Source of the DNA: Brachionus plicatilis
Lineage: Eukaryota > Rotifera > Eurotatoria > Ploima > Brachionidae
NCBI GenBank assembly: GCA_010279815.1
Contig: QEOQ01000348.1
Coordinates: 96,396-160,395 of the forward strand
Direction: 5' to 3'
DNA length: 64,000 nt
Shown: piece by piece, positions 33,189 to 43,000 of the stretch
Layout of the letters: the number at the start of each line of letters is the position of its first letter
Numbering within the stretch: the first letter of the stretch is position 1
Made by a program: the position numbers and the translations under genes
Notes under the pieces: model-generated
The model's database searches: none
Told to the model about the DNA's origin: nothing
The model's input: the letters and a program-made list of their open reading frames with translations, nothing else

Positions 33189-34163
33189 CTAAAAATTTTG
33201 CATAACAAAATTTGAATCATTTGTCACGTTTTGAATAAGTTGCCAAGCATAACTAAAATCCTGAGTGAGTGGATTGCGGTGTCTGTATAAAAAAGTTGTG
33301 TTTTGGTTTAAAAGATCAAAAGTTTCATAACTTATTAAAACAACTTTTGACTTTTCGGCGTGTACATAAAATTTATCAATTAATTTTGATACATAAATAT
33401 CATCTATCCAAAAAATATCTGCCTTAAACGAGGTTTCAAAAATTTTGTTTGCCAAATGATTGCTTAGCACGTAGCCATATTCGGAACACACATATCTGGC
33501 CGTGTAATGGTACGGCTTGTATTCGCTGTACTTTACATAAAATTTAGATTTTTTGTTTCGAACCACTTTTGGCTTTGTGGTAAAGTCGCACAAGAGATAA
33601 TTTTGGAATCTGACATTTGACAAGTGAGAGGCTAACTTTGGCGGATTAAGGTCTATGTCGTATTTTAGTTTGACATAAAATTTGACTTGAGCACAATTAT
33701 TGGTCAACCAGCCCAGAGCTAAAACTGATTTGGAATACATTAGGCGAAATTGGTCCAAAAAATTTCCCATTAAAATATCACCATGACGTTCGTTTTCGAG
33801 CTCAATCATTTGGTTCAGAGATTCGTTTTCGCTCAGACCGAGCACAAACAAGTTTCGCTGAAATGGATACAGAGTCTTGTTTGACCAGGATTTGCGGATT
33901 TGGATGCGTCTTTCAAAATTTTTCGCATCAATATAAACATATGAAATGTAGATGATTTTATTGTAGGGGCACACTTGGCTTTTGCTTGGCAATATGCGGT
34001 ACTTGAGACCGATGGGGTGGTTATAAATAAGTTCATTTTGTTTGATTCGTAGACTTTTTTCTAAATTTGTCTTTGGACTTTTTTTATCAGTTTTGAAAAA
34101 AACTAAATAACAAAAAACCAAGCCGATAACTGTATAAATTTTATTCCTAGTCCTAAGTCTCAT
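33189..34163 (-). CDS. GT31-family beta-1,3-glycosyltransferase-like type II membrane protein
   Basis: The product is 324 residues in a single exon. Residues 8-23 are a signal anchor, so the enzyme should face the Golgi lumen. Galactosyl_T (GT31) landmarks appear in order: RRIQIRKSW (85-93), NLFVLG (104-109), ERHGDILMGNFLDQFRLM (125-142), LALGWLTNNC (148-157), FYVKLKYDIDLN (162-173), YVCSEYGYVLSNHLANKIF (224-242) and FWIDDIYVSKL (251-261). Family members add Gal, GalNAc or GlcNAc in beta-1,3 linkage using UDP-sugars and Mn2+. The usual metal-binding DDD of KVDDD is here KYDID (169-171), still a D-x-D but shifted in context, so activity is uncertain. C-terminal NxT/S sites are present. The specific acceptor cannot be told. 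Confidence 0.82.
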   Translation of the reverse strand: MRLRTRNKIYTVIGLVFCYLVFFKTDKKSPKTNLEKSLRIKQNELIYNHPIGLKYRILPSKSQVCPYNKIIYISYVYIDAKNFERRIQIRKSWSNKTLYPFQRNLFVLGLSENESLNQMIELENERHGDILMGNFLDQFRLMYSKSVLALGWLTNNCAQVKFYVKLKYDIDLNPPKLASHLSNVRFQNYLLCDFTTKPKVVRNKKSKFYVKYSEYKPYHYTARYVCSEYGYVLSNHLANKIFETSFKADIFWIDDIYVSKLIDKFYVHAEKSKVVLISYETFDLLNQNTTFLYRHRNPLTQDFSYAWQLIQNVTNDSNFVMQNF

Positions 34164-35789
34164 TTGAATTTTTTTTTTTTTGGAGAATAAAATTTACCTT
34201 TTATCCTAGCTTTAAAAAGAAATTACCTGATCTCTAGGTTTTTTTTTTAACTAAAGAAAGAAAAAAAGTTGCGTAACTATATTGTGCTTTAAACAATATT
34301 TTAAAGAAAAAAAATAATTTTTGGAAAGATAAATTTTTATCTCTAAGTCATGACCAAAATTAAAATAATATTTCTTTCAAAATGATTGAAATTATTTTAT
34401 TACTTATTTTAAGCTATAAAAAAAATACGATAGAAAGGAACATATAATTTATTTGAATATTGATTAAGAATTTAGTTTATGTGCAACTGTTAATGTGAGC
34501 ATTCTTGAAATGCTGTTTTTCTTTAGAAATTTAAAATTATTCTTACCATTTTGTTCAAACAATATTATTCTCAAATATTAGTATTTATATAAAGTAATTA
34601 AATATTCATATAAAATAGTCGAGAAGTAAGTCAAATTAAATAGAAAACTTTAAAATATTGTTGATTTCGTCATGTTTATTAAGGGTAATTTTTTCTTCTA
34701 TTCCATTTTTTAAAAGGTTATTATTATATGAGTATTTATTTCTTTATTTGGCTGTTAAAAAGATAATTATTTTGATATGTGTTTGTTGTTAAATTTATTA
34801 TAAAAGAAATCAAAAACGAGTATATAAAATTTTTTATTTTGTATTAAACAAATTAGTTTAAATTACTTAAAAATTTAAAAAGCTACAATTAAATTCAACT
34901 TTTAAATCATTCTCTAATAAGTCCACCTCTAATTCTTTATTTTTTACTTCTTTTAATCTTAAAAGCCTTGCCAACCACGTGCTAGCATTAATAATATAAA
35001 ATGGGTAGATAGATGACTTAGACGAAAAAAAAACTAATAAAAAGTCTTTAAATTCGAATTGTTTTTTTGCTATTTATCCAATTCAATTTACTCATGTCCA
35101 AATATTACTCGTCGTTTTAAAATTTTAATAAATTTAACTACTGATTTTTTTTTATTTTTTTTTAAAAAATGAAATAATTATAAATTCTGATTTAACAAAT
35201 TATACTTTTAAAAAAATTGAATTACCTTTATTATTTTTTTTTATTTCTATTTTTGTTTCTCTTTTTACAATAATAAAAATTTTTACATTAAAAGAAAATG
35301 GCAATAATATTTTTTATAACTTTATAATTTGACTTTAAATAACGAAATTACTAATAAAGAAATAAACTTAAAAATTCATTTTATTTATCTCTAAAAAATG
35401 TATCTTAAAATATTTAGTGTTCAAATACCTATTTTTTTATACGATTCAGTTGAAGTCATAGAAATAATAGTAAAATAATATAAAATTTATAATTTTTTAT
35501 TTAATTAAATTAGATCAGTTAATTAATTTTCTGTAAAAATTTAGATAAACATCCTTTAAAATTGTGAAAAATTCTTTAAAAATTGGATAAGTAGTAAAAA
35601 TAAATTAATAATTTGTCCTTTTTATTACCTAGAGGATAATATATCATTTTTGAGCAAAGTCTCCGATCTGAGACCGAGGTTACTGAATCGAGTTGATTCT
35701 TTTCACCGCAAATATTACCCAGTCGATTATATAATTATTAGATTAATGTGAAGATATTTTTCAGAAAATTATTCAAATCTAATGACAAT
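34164..35789. other. AT-rich intergenic region
   Basis: I see no coding frame over 60 residues and no clear repeat. It contains the promoter side of the GT31 gene. Confidence 0.4.
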
Positions 35790-35970
35790 TTGAAGTAAAT
35801 GATCAATTTTTGATGCTCAAAATGATCAAATCAACAAAAATTGTTATTTCTTATTAGAAATAATGCAGAGATACATTTTTAGATTTTATGTACTATGTTA
35901 GATAAAAAAATAAACTCTGCAATATCAAAATGCACAATGCACAGTGCATACCATCGAAATATTACTGTTT
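35790..35970. mobile_element. Truncated MITE related to the 30824 element
   Basis: The sequence TTGTTATTTCTTATTAGAAA, then AATAATGCAGAGATACATTT and ACTCTGCAATATC...TGCACAATGCACAGTGCATACCATC, aligns with the interior of the 30824 element. The terminal repeats are lost or degraded. Confidence 0.6.
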
Positions 35971-36129
35971 TCCCTCGATTTTCCCTTGAATCTTATATCA
36001 CATAGATCAAAAGAAGTATCTTGTTTTACAGTGTTTAAACATGAAATTTTTAAAAAGCAAATAAAGCAAATAGATTTCAGTAATAAGAGGAATTAAATTT
36101 TTATTCATAATTTTTTTTTACTTCAAATT

Positions 36130-36400
36130 AAGTATCATTTATTATTATTGTTATTATTATTATTATTAATCAACATACAACGAGCCAATGGTTCGCGGAG
36201 CAGGTAACCAGTTATAGCGGATGGTTATCTCTGGTTAATGTTCGTCTCTGACTTTCTAGTCGGGTGCCTGTTTTGTATTTGTCATGGTCGACATTGAATT
36301 GCTTGACAGTATTCGCATTCTTAATTTGGTCCGGTAGTTCATTCCAAGACTCTGCGGACAGTTCCTCACAAATTGCCTGTAAAACTTGTGTTTACCAGTT
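36130..36400 (-). pseudogene. 3' end of a LINE (RT C-terminal tail plus trinucleotide tail)
   Basis: On the minus strand ESWNELPDQIKNANTVKQFN followed by VDHDKYK matches the 'WN.LP..V..A.S...FK..LD.' C-terminus common to CR1/L2/jockey-clade reverse-transcriptase ORFs. The ORF then runs into a TAA/CAA trinucleotide tail (36130-36160), typical of a LINE 3' terminus. The rest of the element is missing, so it is a 5'-truncated relic. Confidence 0.6.
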
Positions 36401-36595
36401 GACTCTATTTACATTAATTTATTGATTCAAAGTCACATTGACAAGATTTAAATTTGATAAAAAAGAAAATAAATAAAAATAAAAAATTAGTATCGTATAA
36501 AAAGTTTATAAAATATCATATTTGAATAAATCTACAAGATTATACACGAGCAAAGTCTACTCTAAAAAGACCATTTAGTAATCTGTACCAATAAA

Positions 36596-38438
36596 GGCAA
36601 ATTGAAGTTTGAGATCAAGATCACAAGATCAAAATATAAATTGTAATATTTTTTCTAATAATTGATAAAAAATAATTTTTTTCCAAAGAAATTACTTGAC
36701 ATGTCATGTCAAGTTTATTTTCAAAATTAAAACTTTAAAATATCCCTTTTTATTGAACTTTAATAGATTTAAATATTTTAATTGATTTTAATGAAAACTT
36801 ACTTTTCAAGACAAAAAAATTTACTTTTTTAAAAATTAATAATTTATTTAAGTCGAAAAATAAAATTATTTAAGTTTGAATGAATGGATATAAAAGTTTT
36901 AAATTTGAATTTGTGAATTAACTTAACCTGATTTTTTTAATTATTGATAGTTTTTGTTAAATAAATTATTTATTTATTTATTTATTGAATTGAATTAACC
37001 TCCTTTAAGGAGAAGTAAAAGAAAATAAAGATAAAATTTTTTTTTTTTGTGTTTTTGTGTTTTTTTTAAAAAATGAAAAATTATTACCTAAAAATAAAAT
37101 TACAAAAATAAAAAAGGAACATTAGTTCGAAAATAGAAAAAGGGATGAAAGTTAGAAAGCAAGATAATTCGGACCAAAATTCATGAATTTCTTTTATTTT
37201 GAATTAGCTCATTTAGGAGAGTTCTGTAATGTTTTAATTTTAAATTGCAAAGACATAACCAAATTGAATCAGATATACCATCATTAGAAATCAGATTAAT
37301 CTTAAGATTTTCTTTAAGTTGGTTTATATTTACTGAAATTTTTGAGGTTTCAATTTTAAAGTACTTGGAAATAAGTACTAAGTCGGAGGAAAAAGATTTA
37401 TTAGAGGGGGGGTCACTTAGCATATATTTTAAAAATTGTGATGATAGATAATTATATTTAATTGTATCAATAAAAGTTAGTTTTGAATATAGATAAAGTT
37501 CATCAAAGTTGAATAATTTTAGTACTTTTAAGACTCGTGACATGTGACAGTAGGCTTTTAAACCAAACATTTGTCTAATTAAGTTGTTTTGTAATTTATT
37601 TATTGAATCCTTTGTGGTCGAATTAAGAGTAAGAGCCTCAAGACCATATGTGAATTTAGATAAGCAAAATGTTTTGTATATAAAAGATTTGAATTTAGGT
37701 GAAGAGGTAGGACTATTTTTAGGCAGAAGATATGAAATTCCAAAAAAGCTGCTCTGAACTTTTTTAAAATTTATAACTGCCTGTGTGTTAAGGTCAAGAT
37801 TAGAATCTATAATGAATCCTAAGTATTTTAACTGATTTGCTTCTTCAAGTTCGGATCCATTAAGGTGAAATACCGACTTAAATAATTGAGTGCCAAAGTT
37901 AACAACTTTTGTTTTATTAGGGTTAAATTTTATTCTCCATTTATTCCCATAAGATCCACAAATATCCAAAAGCATTTGTAGATGGGAGTCAACTGGGCTT
38001 ATTAAGATTATATCATCTGCGTAGACAATGATAGAAACATTAAGATTTTTATAAAGAGCTCCAAGCTCATTGTTAAGGCATTCTATTATAAGATCATCAA
38101 TATATATGTTGAAAAGAAAAGAAGATAAAATAGCTCCTTGTTTTACACCAGTTTCAATTTTAAAGGGTTTAGTTGTTAGATTATTTGGAAGAGATAAAAC
38201 AGCTAGTGCTGAGTTATAATAAATCCTAAGCAATACCCAGTAGGAAGTATGCAGTCTTAGAAATTAGAGATCAATCATTTTGATGTTAATTTGATAATGA
38301 ACCATTTTTAGACATAACATGTCTAGTAATGTTTAGTATTTATTTCTTAGAAATTCTTAAAATCATTAGATTATTTAAGTTTTAAAATTTTAAATGATCG
38401 TTTTGATCTTATAATTTGATCTGAAACTTCAATTTGCC
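36596..38438. mobile_element. GGCA-type MITE interrupted by a LINE; perfect 8-bp TSD
   Basis: The ends GGCAAATTGAAGTTTGAGAT and ...ATCTGAAACTTCAATTTGCC match the 1706-2230 element throughout. The outer flanks are identical: CCAATAAA at 36588-36595 and 38439-38446. The two halves (36596-36968 and 38261-38438) are separated by a LINE copy. This is therefore a MITE that was later used as a LINE target. Confidence 0.9.
36969..38260 (-). mobile_element. 5'-truncated non-LTR retrotransposon (LINE) with reverse-transcriptase ORF
   Basis: The minus-strand ORF 38233-37181 (350 residues) carries RT palm motifs GVKQGAILSSFLFNIYIDDL (29-48) and the catalytic YADD (71-74). WRIKFNPNKTKVVNFG, LKYLGFIIDSNLDL and the C-terminal thumb-like region with ALTLNSTTKDSINKLQNNLI follow. 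The endonuclease and N-terminal RT are absent, so it is 5'-truncated. The 3' end on the minus strand is an (AATA)n tail at 36969-36990. Comparison with the empty paralogue at 1706-2230 gives the insertion edges, with AAATTA at 36963-36968 and 38261-38266 as candidate duplication. The intact frame suggests a young insertion. A degenerate relative lies at 45071-45950. Confidence 0.88.
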
Positions 38439-38446
38439 CCAATAAA

Positions 38447-39140
38447 AGATATTAGTTTCTTCATTGACTCTATTTTTAATTTTCTTAATGATAACTATTC
38501 AATTAATTTGAATTTAATTAGAGCTTTTACCATTTTTGACTGAAAGTCAAGGCGGTTGATATATAATTGCTTCTCAAGAATATTCAAAATCAAATTAAAT
38601 CTCGTTCCATCGAATACCCTACTCCTTTGTGTAATTGCTATCTTGTAATTTCTTCTTTTGTTCTTTAACTGTCCAATTTTTAAAATTCTTAAACTACCTC
38701 ATTTACCTTTATTCATTTTAACTTTCCTTTTCTATCATTTTTTTATTTATTTATTTCAAAACTTATTTTTTTTTTTTTTATCTGATACAGATATACAAAT
38801 AAGTAATAATTCAATTGAGCCCAAAATGATGTATTTTTCTTCCTGAAGATCACATTTTCTCTTATGCAAGAGAATAGTTCGAAACAACTAGGATCCCTAG
38901 TGAGTTGTTCTAAGAAAAAATCTTGTGCTTATAGTAAATTTGGCTAACCGATTCTAATTTATCTTTATATGTTTTTTGCTGTATTTGAAGAATTTTATAA
39001 TTTATTTTATAAATTGATAAAATTATATATGGAATTTACTAGTGCATTCGTTAACCCTTATATTTAAAAAAAAAAAGAATTTAGTATAATAGAATTTTTA
39101 AATAATTTTTTATTTTTCTACTTAAAATAAAAAAAAGAAT
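38447..39140. other. AT-rich spacer
   Basis: I see no supported gene. The segment around 38860-38930 is less AT-rich and may be an unrecognised transposon 3' tail. Confidence 0.35.
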
Positions 39141-39243
39141 AAAAAGGAAAATTAAAAAATAAAATCTAATTTCATCATTTTTATTAAGATTTAATTAATT
39201 GAATTTTAATCATTTGATTATGATTATGAACTTCAAGTTGTCG
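39141..39243. mobile_element. Half copy of the 22424 MITE
   Basis: CTAATTTCATCATTTTTATT, ending GAACTTCAAGTTGTCGG, aligns with the right end of the 22424-22937 element (CTTCAAGTTGCC). The left half is missing. Confidence 0.6.
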
Positions 39244-39429
39244 GAACGGGAGACTAAAACCCGGAACAAAATCAAGACGAAATCTTAAACCAATGTACGG
39301 AACCGGAACATTCTAAAACACTGAATGCTCCATAGAACAAAAATAAATCTATTATTTCATAAAAATGTAACTCAGAAAAAAAACAATTTATTTGGATCTT
39401 AAAAAAAGCTTATTTTCACTTTCTTGCAT

Positions 39430-39785
39430 GTTCTGGAACTTTAATTCCACTTGAACCATACCCGACTTTTCTAGGTATCCAATTTGATCCGAAGCTCTGC
39501 TTTAAAAAATTATTTGAAAGCCTTTCCTCAAGAGCCACGTCCAAAATAAACTTAATCAGTAGAGTTAGAGGTTTGAAACTAAAAAATGGCATCGAACTTT
39601 GCAGAATTATTTACAAGAATTTTATTCGTTCAATTTTTGATTACGCTTTATTCCTTTGTCTAGTGCAACTCAGAAAATTTTACCAGAAGTTCAAAAACCT
39701 CAAACCAAAGCCCTCAGACACATTAAGTTCTTTCCGATCAGGACAAGAATAACCCACATTCACGAAAAGTTACGGATAGTAAAGT
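39430..39785 (+). pseudogene. LINE reverse-transcriptase fragment, frameshifted
   Basis: The frame starting near 39430 reads ...LEPYPTFLGIQFDPKLCFKK (39468 is the start of FLGI), then NGIELCRIIYKNFIRSIFDY. After a frameshift around 39665-39680 it continues KALRHIKFFPIRTRITHIHE. This is the RT thumb/C-terminal region of non-LTR elements ('YLGI.FD..L.F', 'SIFDY'). It is a decayed relic just downstream of the SASH1-like gene's 3' end. Confidence 0.65.
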
Positions 39786-40052
39786 AGTGATTTTTACTCT
39801 AAACACATTTAAACAATTTTTGATCCTTTTTAATAATCGTTAGGCTAAAAACTAAAAAGAAGGACTTTGTTCCATTCTGAGTAGCCTGAGGGTTTCTCTC
39901 AAATAAATAAAATATAATAATAATAATAATGTTTTGGTTCAATTTAATTTAATTTACACTCTAAGATTTTTTTGAGAGATTGAGTGCAACAAAAAAAAAA
40001 AGATTTAAAAAAATAATTGATTGAGAGTAAAAATTTATTCAAAAGTAACTTT

Positions 40053-43000
40053 TCAAAATTCACAAAACACAATAGAATTAGATAAAATTTTAAAATGAGA
40101 CTTGGTCTGCGAGTTTGATTGAGTGATTGAGGCGGCTATTTCAAATTGTTTGTGATCATTTAGATCCATCAATCGTTTCAAGTCCTGCAGTGACTTGACA
40201 ATATTGCGCTGCTTAAACTTTTCTATGTACATCGATAGGCCCAGGCTAAACAAAAAGCTCTCTAAACTCGATGAATCAATGTCACATTTACACAATTTCC
40301 ATTTGATTAAATCACTACAAATTGACTTTTTGCATTTACACTCTTTGTACATAAAATCGTTGGGTATCTGAAAAAAAGAAAAAAATAGAGAAAATTTCAA
40401 ATTTGAATATCTAAATAAAAAAACTCTAAAAATGTTGAAAAATATTTTTTTTTTTAACCTTAAAGATATTTAAGAAAAAAAGGCATCTTCAAGTTGATGA
40501 TCAATTCAAAAAGTTTATCTTTAGATATTAGAATAAATCTTTGGTTTAATTTAAATAATTTTAATGCAACATGATTTACCTGTTATGTAGATTTAAAAAA
40601 AAAAACAAATTGAAAAAACTTTCTCTCAATCCATTGATAGAATCAATTTTAAATTTTTCTAAAAAATTTTTTGTAAAGTTTATTTTCATTTTATTACTTA
40701 TTTGGAATTCATCTGTCATTTGGATTTCTTTTTTGATTTTTTTAAATCTACATAACAGGTAAATCATGTTGCATTAAAATTATTTAAATTAAACCAAATA
40801 TTTATTCTAATATCTAAAGATAAACTTTTTGAATTGATCATCAACTCCAAAATGCTGAAAAAAAAAATAATTTGATAATCTAAATTAAAAAACTCTGAAA
40901 ATAATGAAACAAAATTTTTTTTTTCCAAAAACCTTAAAAATATTTAAGAAAAAAGAAAAAACATTTGAAAAATAAAATTCAAATTTTTTAAATATTGAAA
41001 AAAATTTTTTTTTTATTTTCAAAACCTTAAAAACAAAATTTAAGAAAAAAGAAAAAAAGTGTTTTTTTACTCCAAGTTTTCCGCTTTTTTCTATTTGAGC
41101 CAAGCGCTCCGTTTCGATGCACTTGGCCACCAATTGGATGCCATGGTTGAGTTCGGCGGCGTACCGCTTCACCAAAGCCATTGGCACCTTACAAAAGCCC
41201 ATTTCGTCCGTGTAAGGCACACTGGCCAAGTCAATCATTTCAGTGGCAAGCCTAGCCGCAATCAGATCACACAACTTTTTGTTCAGCTTTAAATTTGGCC
41301 TTGACTCGACCAAGCAGCAGTCGTTGCTTTTTTGCGCACCCAACGCAAAAAACCTGCGACTACTCTTGACCAAATTGGATATTTTTGACTTTTTGGCACC
41401 GTCCTCCTGATCTTGTTTGCAGACAAAACGTTGGCTCTTGTCATTGGCATTGAATGTGTGGGCTCGGCTGACCGACGGTTGTCTGACCGATTGTTGGCTG
41501 TCCACTTGGGCCTCTGGCTTGTGATTGCTGGTGGACAAGCTGAGTATTTGGTTGAGTTGGTCGCATAGGAGTTGGGCTTTTTTGTTCGACGAGTCGTCAC
41601 TCGGCTCCACATTAATGGACGAGTCCGACGACGAACACGACAAAATGACCGAGTCGCACACAGAATTGCGCCACTTTTGGCCTTTGCGCGTCAACGTGCG
41701 GCTCTTGAACTCGGCCAGCAGCGACGAATCGCTCGGCGACGAATACCGGTCTGTGTTCGAATAGCAGCCCGAGTCGTTGGACAAGTGCGAGTCGTGGTTT
41801 GACTTTGATTTGCAGCTTGATGTGGTCGAGTCCGAGGACACACTGGCTGTTTTTTTTTTCTTCATTATAATAGGGTTGTTGTGGCTGCCAGCGCCAATTA
41901 ACTCNNNNNNNNNNNNNNNNNNNNNNNNNNNNNNNNNNNNNNNNNNNNNNNNNNNNNNNNNNNNNNNNNNNNNNNNNNNNNNNNNNNNNNNNNNNNNNNN
42001 NNNNNNNNNNNNNNNNNNNNNNNNNNNNNNNNNNNNNNNNNNNNNNNNNNNNNNNNNNNNNNNNNNNNNNNNNNNNNNNNNNNNNNNNNNNNNNNNNNNN
42101 NNNNNNNNNNNNNNNNNNNNNNNNNNNNNNNNNNNNNNNNNNNNNNNNNNNNNNNNNNNNNNNNNNNNNNNNNNNNNNNNNNNNNNNNNNNNNTGTTAAC
42201 TGTACCGAGCTTAAGCTCCTTCAGAATAAAAATAAAAAAATAAAAAATAAAAATTAAAAATTAAAAAGTTAAGTAAAATAAAATCAAGAAATAAAAATAA
42301 AAATATGAAAAAAGTTTGTGAGAGTTAAATAACCTGGAATTAAAATAGATATATTGAAACATGATGAAGTTTGCGATACGTGTTTACAAGATTGAGGGGA
42401 AATTTAAAAACTCGGGTTTACATAGTTAAGGTTTCAGGAAAAAAGGAAGAAATAGTAAGGTAGCAATTACACAATGGAGTCGGGTATTCAACATACCTTG
42501 ATTCAAAACTCGCTTTATATTCATCAACCAGCTTGATAACCAATGGAACAGAATGACGCAGTTCTTAATTCAAAAAGTCGATTCGAGACAGTTAAGAATT
42601 TAAGTTTATTAAAGGCCTCATGATGCAAAATATTACTATCTTAACTTTGGAAAATTATTTATTTTAAGGGATAAAATGATAAAAATAAAATTTTTATTTT
42701 TGTGTTTCTTAATGCTGTGAATGATCAGTGTGTGCAGAAGAAAGAAATCGGATGAGATTTGCAGATAGAGGTTTTGGTCGAGTGAGCTATCATTTAATTT
42801 AGCTTAAATGGTTTGACCCAGATCTTGTGACAATTTATTTTTCATGTGAAAGTAAATTGGGTAATATGTTGGCTCGGTTGCGACCCATTAAAAAAGCGAG
42901 AGCTGCGCCAAATGATTATCACAAAGCCTTAAGCCCGAGTGCATAAACTTGGCCGATTTGGTCTCGGATAAATTTAATTAAAGCGGGATAACAACTAGGT

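Noticed and set aside
40571..40767. Two short frames on opposite strands starting with the same residues
   Set aside because: They arise because the 40482-40856 MITE is a palindrome; they are not genes.
41525..41802. Two overlapping plus-strand frames
   Set aside because: These are shadows of the serine-rich SASH1 exon on the minus strand.
41777..42199. Open frame running through the N gap on the plus strand
   Set aside because: It is antisense to the SASH1 exon and is made long only by undetermined bases.
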